A stretch of 64,000 nucleotides of DNA from Chitinophagaceae bacterium (GCA_026415715.1 JAOAGO010000005.1:23138-87137), one strand, 5' to 3'. Numbered from the stretch's first letter, positions 1 through 9,257 are shown. Notes: generated from the letters alone by a model not told the origin. A program made the numbers and translations.

Positions 1-730
1 CTGCGTCAAATTCTTCAAAAACGCCATTGGAAGTATAAACTTTAGTTATACGGTTGTTTTTAATTTCAAAGTCCACCGCCTTGTGTTCAAAATGAAATTC
101 TCCGCCGTAAGCGCAAATCGTATTTCTGATTTCCGTAATAATTTGAGGCAGTTTATTTGTTCCAATGTGAGGACGGGATTCATATAAGATATTTTTTTCA
201 GCACCGAAATGAACAAGCAGGTGGAGAATGCGATTTACATCGCCGCGCTTGACGCTTCGTGTATAGAGTTTGCCGTCGCTGTAGGTTCCCGCCCCGCCTT
301 CACCAAAGCAATAGTTGCTTTCCGGATTAAGTATGCCATGCTTGTTTAAGGCGGCCAGGTCTCTTCTTCGGCTTCTTACGTCTTTTCCTCTTTCCAGTAT
401 AACCGGTTTGATTCCGTTTTCCATCAGTTTCAAAGCGGCAAAAAGACCGGCCGGCCCTGCTCCGATGATGATTACCTTGCGTTTTGCTGCAGACACATGC
501 TGAAACTGAAAAAATCTGGTCGGAAGTTCCTGATAGGGCTCATCAATAAAGGCGTTTACCTTAAATAAAAACCGCGGGATTTTTCCCCGTGCATCCAACG
601 ACTTTTTTATAATTTGAAAACCTGATATTTTTTCAGGTATTATGCCAGCTGCATCGGCAACTCGGTTTTTAATCAGGTGTTGAGAGGCCGCTTCTTCCGG
701 CGTAAGCAAAAGGCTTAATTTTTTTTGCAT
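1..730 (-). CDS. FAD-dependent oxidoreductase (COG2509-like), 3' end outside window
   Basis: An open frame reads on the minus strand from an ATG at 730 to the window edge with no stop, giving the first 243 residues. A dinucleotide-binding motif IIIGAGPAG lies at about residues 87-95, followed by a second-strand ERG and a flavoprotein-like segment FGEGGAGTYSDGKL. This layout, with about 80 residues ahead of the FAD motif, fits the uncharacterised FAD-dependent dehydrogenases of COG2509, which are usually a little over 500 residues, so about half the protein is visible. The substrate is unknown. It is transcribed divergently from the nucleotidase pair that begins at 839, with a 108-bp shared upstream region. 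Family assignment is by motif recognition only. Confidence 0.8.
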   Translation of the reverse strand, partial: MQKKLSLLLTPEEAASQHLIKNRVADAAGIIPEKISGFQIIKKSLDARGKIPRFLFKVNAFIDEPYQELPTRFFQFQHVSAAKRKVIIIGAGPAGLFAALKLMENGIKPVILERGKDVRSRRRDLAALNKHGILNPESNYCFGEGGAGTYSDGKLYTRSVKRGDVNRILHLLVHFGAEKNILYESRPHIGTNKLPQIITEIRNTICAYGGEFHFEHKAVDFEIKNNRITKVYTSNGVFEEFDA

Positions 731-838
731 TGGTCAGGTATTTTTCCTGAAACATCGAAAAACCATCGGGAAATGCTGACAAATATTTTTTGTTTTTTTA
801 TTTTGACCAAAATAAATTAATTTCCCTCTTGATCCGCC

Positions 839-1618
839 ATGAAAGATTTCCTCCTGAAAATAAGATGTTTTTTACTCTTGAGTCTGTTTTTTTTCTCCGC
901 CTGCCGGACTCAGTATGTTTTACAATCGGTTCAATATAAAAATTACAGAATAAACCGTGAAGTACCGGTTTCCGATACAACCCGTTTTTCATTTCTGAAT
1001 CCTTATCGAGACAGTCTCGCCAACATCATGAATCAGATTATAGGCTATGCCGATATGACGCTTGAAAAGCAACAACCTGAAGGCACGCTGGGAAATTTTA
1101 TGGCAGATGCTTATCTGACGATGGCAAAAGATAAATATCAAACTCATGTGGATGCCGCCTTTATGAATTACGGAGGAATTCGCCTTACGCAACTCCCTGC
1201 AGGGCCGGTAACCCTCGGAAAAATTTACGAACTCATGCCATTTGACAATGTATTAATTCTTCAAAAGGTAAAAGGCGAAGTGTTGCAGCAGTTTCTGGAT
1301 CTGATAGCTTCTCGTGGCGGATGGCCAGTTTCCGGCTTAACCATGCAAATACAGAAAGAAGAACCCGGAAAATCTGATTACAAAGCCGTGAATGTGAAAA
1401 TTCAGGGTAAACCTCTGAACCCGGATGCGGAATATATCATTGCCAATTCAGACTACATAGCCAACGGAGGAGACAATGCAGAAATGCTGCGGTCTATTCC
1501 TCAGATCAGTAACGGATACCTGATGCGGGATGCTCTGGTGGATTATATAAAAAAATTAAAATCGGAAGGGAAAAACATACGTGTCACATTGGAAAACCGG
1601 GTAAGCTATGTTAAATAG
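839..1618 (+). CDS. 5'-nucleotidase C-terminal-domain lipoprotein
   Basis: The product (259 aa) begins with a lipoprotein signal peptide whose lipobox FSAC puts the acylated cysteine at about residue 22. The mature part is a 5'-nucleotidase C-terminal (substrate-binding) domain: TLGNFMADAY, FMNYGGIR, LMPFDNVL and IANSDYIANGGDN are typical positions of that domain in UshA/CD73-type enzymes. The metallophosphatase half of the enzyme is not in this protein; it is the next gene, which overlaps this one by 11 bp. The two products therefore probably form one periplasmic or outer-membrane-attached nucleotide hydrolase from two chains. Domain order is the reverse of the usual single-chain enzyme. The substrate-binding residues cannot be assigned with certainty. 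Confidence 0.87.
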   Translation: MKDFLLKIRCFLLLSLFFFSACRTQYVLQSVQYKNYRINREVPVSDTTRFSFLNPYRDSLANIMNQIIGYADMTLEKQQPEGTLGNFMADAYLTMAKDKYQTHVDAAFMNYGGIRLTQLPAGPVTLGKIYELMPFDNVLILQKVKGEVLQQFLDLIASRGGWPVSGLTMQIQKEEPGKSDYKAVNVKIQGKPLNPDAEYIIANSDYIANGGDNAEMLRSIPQISNGYLMRDALVDYIKKLKSEGKNIRVTLENRVSYVK

Positions 1619-2546
1619 AAGAACGTTTATCAAAGAATTATCCTTTGCCACAGGCGCCCTGTGCCTGCAGCATCATTTCCAGGAATTATATTCAGACTAT
1701 TTGTCGGTTGAAAAACTGGTGATTTTACATACCAATGATACACACAGTCGTTTGGATCCTTTTCCGATGGACGGAGGCAGAAATCAGGGACTGGGAGGTG
1801 TAGCAGCCCGTGCGGCACTGATTGAAAAAATAAGAGCGGAAGAACCGAATGTGCTGCTGCTGGATGCCGGCGATATATTTCAGGGTACTCCCTATTTCAA
1901 CATTTATAAAGGAGAACCTGAATTAAAAGCCATGTCGGCCATGCAGTACGATGCCTGCACCCTGGGAAATCATGATTTTGACGGCGGCATTGATAATCTG
2001 GCTTATCAGCTATCAAAACATGCCCGTTTTTCTGTGCTGGTGGCCAATTATGATTTTTCCGGAACCCCAATGGAATACAAAACAAGACCTTATCAGATTT
2101 TCAAAAAAGGAAAACTCAAAATCGGCATATTCGGAATCGGTATTGAACCCAAGGGATTAATTCCGGAAAATCTGTTTGGAAATACCCGCTATCTTGAACC
2201 GATTCAAATTTCCAACGAAATGGCCTACCGGTTGCGAAAAAAAGAAAATTGCGATCTCATTATATGCCTTTCTCATTTAGGATATCGTTATCAGGACAAT
2301 AAAATATCAGATGAAGTTCTGGCAAGGGAAACGGAAAATATAGATGTCATTATCGGAGGGCACACGCATACGTTCATGGATGAACCGCAGAAACTGAAAA
2401 ATAAAAAAGGTCAGGATGTAATTATCAATCAGGTAGGCTGGGCCGGTATCATTTTAGGGCGAATGGATTTTGAATTCAACAAAATTTCAGGAAAAAAATT
2501 AGTGAAAAATCAGAATTTGAGTGTTTCACAAAAAACAGGTCTGTAA
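1608..2546 (+). CDS. Tat-exported metallophosphatase (5'-nucleotidase catalytic half)
   Basis: The 312-aa protein carries all the metal-binding blocks of the calcineurin-like/5'-nucleotidase phosphoesterases: HTNDTHS at about residue 41, DAGDIFQG at about 86, GNHDFD at about 120 and GGHTHT at about 250. These bind the two metal ions that attack a phosphate ester. The N-terminus contains NRRTFIK followed by a hydrophobic stretch, a good twin-arginine export signal, so it is probably exported folded. It overlaps the upstream C-domain gene by 11 bp, implying coupled translation and a shared complex. The C-terminal substrate domain normally fused here is missing from this chain. After the stop, an AT-rich region leads to dnaA. 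Confidence 0.9.
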   Translation: MLNRRTFIKELSFATGALCLQHHFQELYSDYLSVEKLVILHTNDTHSRLDPFPMDGGRNQGLGGVAARAALIEKIRAEEPNVLLLDAGDIFQGTPYFNIYKGEPELKAMSAMQYDACTLGNHDFDGGIDNLAYQLSKHARFSVLVANYDFSGTPMEYKTRPYQIFKKGKLKIGIFGIGIEPKGLIPENLFGNTRYLEPIQISNEMAYRLRKKENCDLIICLSHLGYRYQDNKISDEVLARETENIDVIIGGHTHTFMDEPQKLKNKKGQDVIINQVGWAGIILGRMDFEFNKISGKKLVKNQNLSVSQKTGL

Positions 2547-2586
2547 AAATTTTTTTTTAAAAAAGTTTTTTTGATATTCGCCCTCC

Positions 2587-2631
2587 TGTCCAAATTTTTT
2601 TTTTCATACACGCAAAAAAAAATTTTGGACA
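2587..2631. repeat. Long AT-rich inverted repeat upstream of dnaA
   Basis: Arms TGTCCAAA-T10 (2587-2604) and A9-TTTTGGACA (2614-2631) are near-perfect complements separated by a nine-base loop. On either strand it would form a hairpin of about 18 bp. It could end transcription of the nucleotidase operon (the A/T arms give a U-rich tract) or be part of the dnaA control region. No function can be assigned from sequence alone. Confidence 0.55.
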
Positions 2632-2643
2632 AAAATTTTTTGA

Positions 2644-2666
2644 GTTTACATTTTTATTTTGTAAAC
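2644..2666. promoter_or_regulatory. Palindrome GTTTACA-N9-TGTAAAC before dnaA
   Basis: A perfect 7-bp inverted repeat with a 9-bp AT-only spacer lies 22 bp upstream of the dnaA start codon. The symmetry and position are those of an operator for a dimeric regulator or of a site overlapping the dnaA promoter. It does not match the DnaA-box consensus, and the protein that would bind it is unknown. Confidence 0.4.
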
Positions 2667-2687
2667 CTGAAAAAACTGCTGAGATAG

Positions 2688-4124
2688 ATGATGGATAAGA
2701 ATGCCGAAAAAGTTTGGAACAACTGTTTAAAAATTATTAAAGATATAGTAGAGTGGCAACATTATAAAACCTGGTTTGAACCAATAAAACCGGTTTCTCT
2801 AAAAAGTAATGTTTTGGTGATTCAGGTTCCCAGTCAGTTCTTCTATGAATATCTGGAAGAGCATTATGTGAATCTTCTTGCGAAAACACTGAAAAGAGAG
2901 TTAGGAAAAAATGCAAGGCTGGAATACAGAATTATGGTGGACAGCGGCGACGGAAAAAACAAACCGGTGACTATGGATGTCAGCGCTCAGGGGTTTAAAA
3001 CTTTTCCGGCCAATGAAATGGATTTTCCCCTGATCATCAGCACACCTGTTAAAAATCCGTTTGTTATTCCCGGGCTGAAAAAAATGCATATTGATCCTCA
3101 GCTCAACCCCACCTATACTTTCGAAAATTTTGTGGAAGGGGAATGTAACAGAGTGGCCCGAAGAGCCGGTAAAACCGTAGCCGAAAAACCCGGGGTCAGT
3201 TCATTTAATCCGCTTGTAGTTTACGGTGGTGTGGGGCTTGGAAAAACGCATCTGGCGCAAGCCATCGGCAACGAAGTGAAACGACTGCATCCCAATAAGC
3301 TGGTGCTTTATGTAAGTTCGGAAAAATTCATCAATCAGTTTATGGATCACAGCCGGAACAATGCCATTAACGATTTTATTCACTTTTATCAGCTTATTGA
3401 TGTACTTATTCTGGACGACGTACAGTTTTTTGCCAAGGCCGAAAAATCGCAGGAAGCTTTTTTTGCCATATTCAATCACCTTCATCAATCTCAAAAACAG
3501 CTGGTATTAACTTCAGATAAGCCGCCTAAAGATCTGGAAGGAGTTCAGGAGCGATTGCTCAGCCGTTTTCGCTGGGGATTAAGTGCCGACCTGCAGGCGC
3601 CGGAGTATGAAACCCGAATCGAAATTCTGGAGCGTAAAATGAAAAAAGACGGACTCGAACTTCCTAAGGAAGTAGTAAAATATATCGCGTATAATATCAA
3701 CAATAATGTACGAGAGCTGGAAGGCGCCTTAATCTCCCTTCTGGCTCAATCTTCACTGAATAAAAAACAAATTGATCTGGACCTGGCGAAAAAAGTGCTT
3801 CGGAACTTTATTCGTTCATCATCAAAGGAAATCACAATTGAAACCATCCAGAAAATGGTTTGTGAATATTTCCAGGTACCGTACGATAAATTATTACAAA
3901 AAACCCGTAAAAGGGAAATTGTACAGGCCCGACAGATTACCATGTATCTGGCTAAAAACTTTACCAAAAACTCTCTGAAAACAATCGGAGAACATTTTGG
4001 CGGAAGAGATCATACCACGGTAATTCATTCCTGCCAAACCGTAAAAGACCTGATGGATACCGACGGAAACTTCAGGGAAAGCGTGCTTGAACTGCAGCAA
4101 AAAATTCAACTGGCCAGTATGTAG
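2688..4124 (+). CDS. dnaA: Chromosomal replication initiator DnaA
   Basis: The product (478 aa) has the complete four-domain DnaA layout. Domain I (about 1-80) contains the WxxWFEPI-type helicase/DnaA interaction segment; a linker follows. The AAA+ module has Walker A GGVGLGKTHLA at about residue 180 and Walker B LILDDVQFF. Domain IV ends with the DNA-binding signature GGRDHTTVIHSC near residue 440. It binds ATP and DnaA boxes to open the origin. Length matches the family. Two ATGs lie side by side at 2688 and 2691; either could be used. The usual companion dnaN is not next to it, and I saw no cluster of DnaA boxes nearby, so the origin is not necessarily here. The upstream region carries two palindromes that may serve autoregulation. 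Confidence 0.98.
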   Translation: MMDKNAEKVWNNCLKIIKDIVEWQHYKTWFEPIKPVSLKSNVLVIQVPSQFFYEYLEEHYVNLLAKTLKRELGKNARLEYRIMVDSGDGKNKPVTMDVSAQGFKTFPANEMDFPLIISTPVKNPFVIPGLKKMHIDPQLNPTYTFENFVEGECNRVARRAGKTVAEKPGVSSFNPLVVYGGVGLGKTHLAQAIGNEVKRLHPNKLVLYVSSEKFINQFMDHSRNNAINDFIHFYQLIDVLILDDVQFFAKAEKSQEAFFAIFNHLHQSQKQLVLTSDKPPKDLEGVQERLLSRFRWGLSADLQAPEYETRIEILERKMKKDGLELPKEVVKYIAYNINNNVRELEGALISLLAQSSLNKKQIDLDLAKKVLRNFIRSSSKEITIETIQKMVCEYFQVPYDKLLQKTRKREIVQARQITMYLAKNFTKNSLKTIGEHFGGRDHTTVIHSCQTVKDLMDTDGNFRESVLELQQKIQLASM

Positions 4125-4163
4125 TATTTGTAATATTGCCAATTCAAAATCAAAAGCTTTGGA

Positions 4164-4195
4164 TTTGGGAAACTGTCCGTTTCAGATTATTTTTG
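4164..4195 (+). promoter_or_regulatory. Promoter of tRNA-Ser (TTTG-N20-TAnnTTTG)
   Basis: TTTG at 4164-4167 and TATTTTTG at 4188-4195 are separated by 20 bp, an exact fit to the Bacteroidota housekeeping promoter (-33 TTTG, -7 TAnnTTTG). Transcription would begin near 4202, giving a short leader before the tRNA at 4222. Confidence 0.75.
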
Positions 4196-4221
4196 CAATT
4201 CTCCAAACATTCTCAATCAGA

Positions 4222-4312
4222 GGTGAGGTGGATGAGTGGCTGAAATCAGCGGTTTGCTAAACCGCCGTACGACCTAAAAGTCGTACCGAGGGTTCGAATC
4301 CCTCCCTCACCG
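4222..4312 (+). tRNA. tRNA-Ser (anticodon GCU)
   Basis: A 91-nt class II tRNA. The acceptor arms GGTGAGG and CCTCACC pair fully with discriminator G at 4312, as expected for serine tRNAs. The anticodon loop reads TTGCTAA (anticodon GCT), the T arm is GAGGG-TTCGAAT-CCCTC, and there is a long variable arm with the hairpin GTACGACC/GTCGTAC. The CCA end is not encoded (CA follows the discriminator only). Confidence 0.96.
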
Positions 4313-4331
4313 CATCTTTTAATTCCGGACT

Positions 4332-5870
4332 TTATATTTTAAATCCAAAAGTCAGCAAAGCCGTTCCGCCTCTTTCTCTGATTTGCGAAAACGTATTGGC
4401 CCTGGGTGCGTTTACACGGTAAGGAAAATGAACATCGCGGTTCATGCGGTGCTGGTAACTTAAGTCAATAAAAATTCCTTTATTCCGATAACCCAAACCT
4501 CCGCTTAGCAGAATCTGACGTGCCTTGAGTTCTTTATCTTTATAAGGGCTGCTCAAATAAGCAAAACCTGCTCGAACCATAAAGATTTTAAATTTCAGTT
4601 CCCCGCCCAACCGGAAATGAAATGCACCGCGGGCATAAGACCGGATGGCATCATTATAGGGAATGAAATAATTTTCTGCTTCCGGCGTATTTTCCACCGA
4701 CGGCCCAAATCGGTTCCACCGGTAATTCAGATATTCAATATCGGCAGTAATGAATCCTTTTTGCCTTGTTATATTCTCCACTTCACGAAATACATAGGAT
4801 CCGCTGAGAATAATACGGGCAGGCGTATAAAAATTATACGACGACAAAACCTGTTCGCTTCCGGTAAAGCGAGAAGCAGAAACCGAGTCATAACCCCGTC
4901 CGGGGCCGAAAAGATTTTCTACATCAACGGCCATACCGGCGTTAAAAGTTTCATCTATCGTAAATACGTGAGGCGAATGTACGGCAAGCCCGATGCGAAC
5001 ATATTCTCTGGGCCTGAAAATAACACCGCCGCGCAGATTCAGTCCGACACCTCTGAGCTGATATCGTTCCACATAGTGCATGTAATTGAAATGATTATTG
5101 CTGTTGCCGGTGGCGTCTTGTTCAAAAAAGCGGGTATTTCGTATAAAACGCATGACAGGAATTCCCAGTGAAGCGCCGGCCATCCATTTTTTATTCAGCT
5201 CTCTGCCATAACCCAATGTTAATTCCGTAATGCCCCCCTGCATGTCGGATTGATGTTGCTGATTAAGGAGAGAGGGAATCTCCGAGCGGGCAATCACTTT
5301 TTTAACCCCGTTAATGGTGGCCGTGTCCACAAGATAGGTGTATAAAGCCATTTTAGTGGTAAGGGAAATATCCTGACTGTTTAAAGCGCCGTTGGGTGTA
5401 AGTCCGGAAGCGGCAAATTCATCAGCCAACGGTTCGGCAAACGTGCTGTAATCATTTTGTCCGGAGTAGTTCAGTTTTTGATGAAAATGCGCAACTCTGT
5501 TTACCGATAACGAAAAACTGTTTTTACCTTCTCTGCCAAAACCTCCCAAAACAAAACCGGTAGGGCCAAATATGAAACTGTTTTTGTCGTTGTAATCCGA
5601 AAGGCTTTCTCTGAAATTATTCTTCATCCGCCCGAAACGAAAACCGGGGCTTATAACCACATCCGAGGTTTTATAAAATGCAAGGCCGGCCGGATTTGCA
5701 ACAGCTGCCGTTAAATCTCCGCCAAGCGAACCCATTGCTCCGCCAATTGCCATATTCCGGGCAGTGCCTGTCTGAGGTTTCCACGACATAAAAATCGCAT
5801 CTTCGGGCACTTGCGCATGCATCGTTATGCCGGTATAGAGCAATAGGATAGGTATAAGCCTTTTTTTCAT
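4332..5870 (-). CDS. OmpP1/FadL-type outer-membrane channel
   Basis: A 512-aa protein with a Sec signal peptide ending at about MHAQ (residue 20). The mature N-terminus has the conserved block ARNMAIGGAMGSLGGDLTA followed by NPAGLAFY, which is typical of the OmpP1/FadL/TodX family of 14-stranded barrels that let hydrophobic compounds cross the outer membrane. The remainder is aromatic-rich with alternating strands, and the C-terminus ends ALLTFGFKI, as barrels do. Length is in the normal range (about 450-530). It lies alone on the minus strand, downstream of a tRNA, with a lipoprotein gene 70 bp upstream in the same direction. The actual substrate is unknown. Confidence 0.85.
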   Translation of the reverse strand: MKKRLIPILLLYTGITMHAQVPEDAIFMSWKPQTGTARNMAIGGAMGSLGGDLTAAVANPAGLAFYKTSDVVISPGFRFGRMKNNFRESLSDYNDKNSFIFGPTGFVLGGFGREGKNSFSLSVNRVAHFHQKLNYSGQNDYSTFAEPLADEFAASGLTPNGALNSQDISLTTKMALYTYLVDTATINGVKKVIARSEIPSLLNQQHQSDMQGGITELTLGYGRELNKKWMAGASLGIPVMRFIRNTRFFEQDATGNSNNHFNYMHYVERYQLRGVGLNLRGGVIFRPREYVRIGLAVHSPHVFTIDETFNAGMAVDVENLFGPGRGYDSVSASRFTGSEQVLSSYNFYTPARIILSGSYVFREVENITRQKGFITADIEYLNYRWNRFGPSVENTPEAENYFIPYNDAIRSYARGAFHFRLGGELKFKIFMVRAGFAYLSSPYKDKELKARQILLSGGLGYRNKGIFIDLSYQHRMNRDVHFPYRVNAPRANTFSQIRERGGTALLTFGFKI

Positions 5871-5942
5871 AAAACGCTTTGTGATTTGTGTTGAATAAAA
5901 TGAAATGAATATAAATCGTCGTCGCGGTTTTCAGGTATTCAA

Positions 5943-6680
5943 TTAATTATCACCGCGGGCCGGGCGGGAAATGCTACCGCCACCGCTGTTACTTTTACCG
6001 CTGCTTCCGGACGAGCCTGTATTTACTGCGATGGTTCCGGATTCGGATGGCAAATAAATCCGGGAGGGGCGGCTTTCCGTGTTATCGGAAGAAAAGATGG
6101 TTTTCAGTTTCTGGCTTAACCCTTTGTTTCCACCTTCGCTGCGGTTTTCTCCGGAAGTATTTTGCTGATTATAAGAGCCGCGGTTTGCCGTAATGGTTCT
6201 TGTTTTTATCCACTCAGCGCCCCCGGTATTGGCATTATTATATTGTGTATTTTGAAAAGCTACGGCACTGAAATTTTTGCGTATAACAGGAGGCGCCGAC
6301 GGAGCAGAAGGTGAAGGAATAAACACTATCGGGTTCACACAATGACAGTAAGGATTATAATAATAATTCCAGGCATTATACGGATTATAGAAGCTGCCAT
6401 AATAACAATTAAAGCCTATGCTGTAACGGTCGTACAAATACCAGTCATCCAGATCGCTCCACCGTTGGCGGTTTCTGACCTTCATACGGAGATAACGGTC
6501 ATCATAATACTCATCGGTATATTCATAACGGCCTTCTTTTTCCCGCTTGTTTTCCGTGTATTCTTCCTGCGGACGTAGCGGAGAATAATACACATCATCA
6601 GGGGTTTGACCCGTTTTATAGGCTGTGCTGCAACTGCTCAGCATCAGAAGGAAAATCGAAAAAGTAAAAAACAGTTTCAT
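5943..6680 (-). CDS. Tyr/Asn-rich lipoprotein of unknown function
   Basis: A 245-aa predicted lipoprotein: the signal peptide ends in the lipobox LSSC with the cysteine at residue 17. The mature protein begins with TAYKTGQTPDDVYYSP and continues with a strongly charged and tyrosine-rich part (about 40-120), then a Pro/Ala stretch and a low-complexity Gly/Ser/Asn-rich C-terminus. I recognise similar small lipoproteins in other Bacteroidota but no domain with a known role. It precedes the OmpP1/FadL-type gene in the same direction and may share its transcript. Envelope location is inferred from the lipobox only. Confidence 0.72.
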   Translation of the reverse strand: MKLFFTFSIFLLMLSSCSTAYKTGQTPDDVYYSPLRPQEEYTENKREKEGRYEYTDEYYDDRYLRMKVRNRQRWSDLDDWYLYDRYSIGFNCYYGSFYNPYNAWNYYYNPYCHCVNPIVFIPSPSAPSAPPVIRKNFSAVAFQNTQYNNANTGGAEWIKTRTITANRGSYNQQNTSGENRSEGGNKGLSQKLKTIFSSDNTESRPSRIYLPSESGTIAVNTGSSGSSGKSNSGGGSISRPARGDN

Positions 6681-6714
6681 GTTTTTAGTTTTATGAGTTT
6701 AACATTGAAGTTAC

Positions 6715-6722
6715 TACTTTTG
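6715..6722 (+). promoter_or_regulatory. Candidate -7 box TACTTTTG for proS
   Basis: An exact TAnnTTTG match on the plus strand 139 bp upstream of the proS start. No convincing -33 element lies at the expected distance, so the promoter call is tentative. Use would give a 5' leader of about 130 nt. Confidence 0.4.
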
Positions 6723-6861
6723 CGCAACACCCGAAAACCCTGGCCTCGTTTCGAGTATTGCACTTGTAATACCACAGTACAAAATTTCGGCCAATTCGGA
6801 AATAAATGAACTTTTTTAATGTTAATGATTCGCTAAAACGTATCGGAAAATATAATAATAC

Positions 6862-8337
6862 ATGAGCAAAGAAATTACTCCCCGTTCTCAGGATTATTCT
6901 CAGTGGTATAATGATTTGGTTTTGAAAAGCGGGCTGGCTGACTATTCCGCCGTACGAGGATGCATGGTAATAAAGCCCTATGGTTATGCATTATGGGAAA
7001 ACATGAGAGATGCGCTGGACAAAATGTTTAAAGATACCGGTCATGTAAATGCCTATTTTCCGTTGTTTATTCCAAAAAGTTTTTTAAGTCGCGAAGCCGC
7101 TCATGTGGAAGGCTTTGCCAAAGAGTGTGCCGTGGTAACGCATTATCGCCTGAAAACGGATGAGAGCGGGAAAGAAGTTGTGGTTGATCCCGATGCGCGG
7201 CTGGAAGAAGAATTAATTGTGAGGCCTACTTCGGAAACCATCATCTGGAATACGTATAAAGACTGGATACAAAGCCACCGCGATTTGCCTTTATTAATCA
7301 ATCAATGGGCCAATGTGGTTCGTTGGGAAATGCGAACCCGATTGTTTTTGCGTACAGCCGAATTTTTGTGGCAGGAAGGTCATACGGCGCATGCAACCCG
7401 CGAAGAAGCCCTGAAAGAAGCCGAGCTGATTTTGGATATTTATGCCCGTTTTGCTGAGGAATTTATGGCTTTGCCTGTTATAAAAGGCATTAAGACGCCA
7501 AATGAACGTTTTGCCGGTGCGGAAGAAACCTATTGTATTGAGGCTTTGATGCAGGATGGCAAGGCGCTGCAGGCCGGCACTTCTCATTTTCTGGGGCAAA
7601 ATTTTGCCAAAGCATTTGATGTAAAATTTCTGAACAGGGAAAATAAACTGGAGTATGTATGGGCTACCAGTTGGGGCGTGAGTACCCGTTTGATAGGCGC
7701 TTTGGTGATGGCTCATGCCGACGATGACGGGCTGATACTTCCTCCGCGTCTGGCTCCGCTGCAGGTAGTCATTGTTCCGATATACAAGGGAGAAGAACAA
7801 AAAAATATGATAGATGAAAAAGCTGTTTCCATTTTGAATTCCTTAAAACAGGCCGGTATTCGTGCCAGATATGATGACAGCGACACAGCCAGACCGGGCT
7901 GGAAATTTGCCGAATACGAAATGAAAGGCGTACCGATACGTCTGGCTCTCGGAGCCAGAGATCTCCAGAATCAACTGATTGAACTTTCTAGAAGAGATAC
8001 CCGTGAAAAATTTCAGATACCGATAGATAATATTGTTTCTGCAGTAAACGACTTTTTGGCTCAAATTCAACATTCTCTTTTTGAAAGAGCCAAAACGTTC
8101 AGAGACGGACATATTACCCCGGCCGATACCTGGGATGATTTTGAACGGATTCTGAACGAAAAAGGCGGATTTGTGTCGGCACATTGGGACGGAACAGCTG
8201 AAACGGAAGAGGCCATTAAGGAAAAAACAAAAGCAACCATACGGTGCATTCCGCTGAATCCTGTGGCGGAAAAAGGAAATTGCATACTTACCGGAAAACC
8301 ATCAAATCAGCGGGTCTTATTTGCCAGAGCCTATTAA
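6862..8337 (+). CDS. proS: Prolyl-tRNA synthetase (short, eukaryote/archaea-like type)
   Basis: The 491-aa protein charges tRNA-Pro with proline. Class II motifs are visible: motif 2 around [20 protein letters not shown] (about residues 152-172), motif 3 with the LGARDLQ segment following the anticodon domain. The length and the N-terminal SQWYNDLV...[15 protein letters not shown] mark it as the type without the bacterial editing (INS) insertion, common in Bacteroidota; the C-terminal zinc-binding-like extension ends in Tyr (RVLFARAY), as usual for this type. Single gene between divergent and downstream membrane genes. The start ATG is the first in frame. Confidence 0.97.
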   Translation: MSKEITPRSQDYSQWYNDLVLKSGLADYSAVRGCMVIKPYGYALWENMRDALDKMFKDTGHVNAYFPLFIPKSFLSREAAHVEGFAKECAVVTHYRLKTDESGKEVVVDPDARLEEELIVRPTSETIIWNTYKDWIQSHRDLPLLINQWANVVRWEMRTRLFLRTAEFLWQEGHTAHATREEALKEAELILDIYARFAEEFMALPVIKGIKTPNERFAGAEETYCIEALMQDGKALQAGTSHFLGQNFAKAFDVKFLNRENKLEYVWATSWGVSTRLIGALVMAHADDDGLILPPRLAPLQVVIVPIYKGEEQKNMIDEKAVSILNSLKQAGIRARYDDSDTARPGWKFAEYEMKGVPIRLALGARDLQNQLIELSRRDTREKFQIPIDNIVSAVNDFLAQIQHSLFERAKTFRDGHITPADTWDDFERILNEKGGFVSAHWDGTAETEEAIKEKTKATIRCIPLNPVAEKGNCILTGKPSNQRVLFARAY

Positions 8338-8404
8338 TTTTTCGGATATGATTTTTATTTTATAAAAAAATGATATATTTTTCCTGAAAAATAAAATATT
8401 TGTC

Positions 8405-8833
8405 ATGGAACCCCAAACAGAACAAAATCTTTTTGATATTCATTTTAACGAAAGCAGCACCAATTATATCAAATCCATCAGTAACTGGACAAGAGTGCTT
8501 GCTATCTCCATTCTTTCTATAGCCGGACTGGTTCTGTTGCTTTTTATCATTATGGGGAAGCAAGTCATTGAACTGATAAGGGTTCAGACATTCAATGAGC
8601 AATATGAGGCAGCCGGGTTCTTTATCGGGGTATTACTTGTTTTGATTCTGATTTTAGGGTTATGGCTTTACTTTTTAATTAAAGCATCTGTGTCATTTAA
8701 AAAAAGCCTGAGCTCTTCAAGCAACCAGGATCTGGCAGAAGGATTCAAACATCTTCGGAACTTTTTTATTCTTAATGTTATTATAGGCGCTTTGAATCTG
8801 ATTACAAATCTTTTAGAATTGATTAATTTGTAA
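8405..8833 (+). CDS. Small membrane protein, DUF5362-like (copy 1)
   Basis: A 142-aa protein with three or so hydrophobic segments (about residues 30-57, 72-98 and 115-135) and soluble connecting pieces; no catalytic motif. The layout (short acidic N-terminus, SxWTRVLAIxSI-like first helix, Leu-rich C-terminal helix) resembles the DUF5362 proteins of Bacteroidota. The next gene, 10 bp downstream, encodes a related protein of nearly equal length, so this is probably a tandem duplication transcribed as a pair. Function unknown. Confidence 0.7.
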   Translation: MEPQTEQNLFDIHFNESSTNYIKSISNWTRVLAISILSIAGLVLLLFIIMGKQVIELIRVQTFNEQYEAAGFFIGVLLVLILILGLWLYFLIKASVSFKKSLSSSSNQDLAEGFKHLRNFFILNVIIGALNLITNLLELINL

Positions 8834-8843
8834 AACACATTTT

Positions 8844-9257
8844 ATGGAAACAAACAACCCCGGCAACCCCAATTCATTATTTAATCTGTCATTGGATCAG
8901 CAGGTCAAATCGAAACTTCAGGAATCAGCCCGATGGGGTGGTATTTTTGCATGGTTAAGTCTGATTTCCATAACTCTGGGATTATTATCCGGTATATTTT
9001 TATTAAATAAAGTTGAAGGTAGTGTACGATCTGTGAATATTATCACAATAATTATTACGTTTTTTATTTTTGTTGTACTCTTTTATTATTTGAGAAAGTT
9101 TTCCCATCATACGTCGAAAGGACTTTCCTCAAATGATATTGACCGGATCAACGTAGGCTTATCAGGGCTTTCCACTTATTTTAAAATTATCGGTATTTTA
9201 TTCATTCTTGTTTTGGTCTTGTTTTTTCTGAGTTTTTTAACGCTTTTATTTCAATAG
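8844..9257 (+). CDS. Small membrane protein, DUF5362-like (copy 2)
   Basis: A 137-aa protein resembling the preceding gene in length and topology: a polar N-terminus, a WGGIFAWLSLISITLG helix at about 30-50, a second helix at about 60-85 and a third at about 115-137, with a LSSNDIDRINVGLSGLSTYF linker that parallels the LSSSSNQDLAEGFKHL linker of its neighbour. It begins 10 bp after the upstream stop, which argues for one transcript. No function is known. Confidence 0.7.
   Translation: METNNPGNPNSLFNLSLDQQVKSKLQESARWGGIFAWLSLISITLGLLSGIFLLNKVEGSVRSVNIITIIITFFIFVVLFYYLRKFSHHTSKGLSSNDIDRINVGLSGLSTYFKIIGILFILVLVLFFLSFLTLLFQ

Noticed and set aside
2547..4124. Replication origin next to dnaA
   Set aside because: No cluster of DnaA boxes and no dnaN/gidA-type neighbours; palindromes alone do not prove an origin.
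4617..5171. 184-aa plus-strand frame inside the OmpP1/FadL gene
   Set aside because: Opposite strand of a convincing barrel protein; no domain or promoter.
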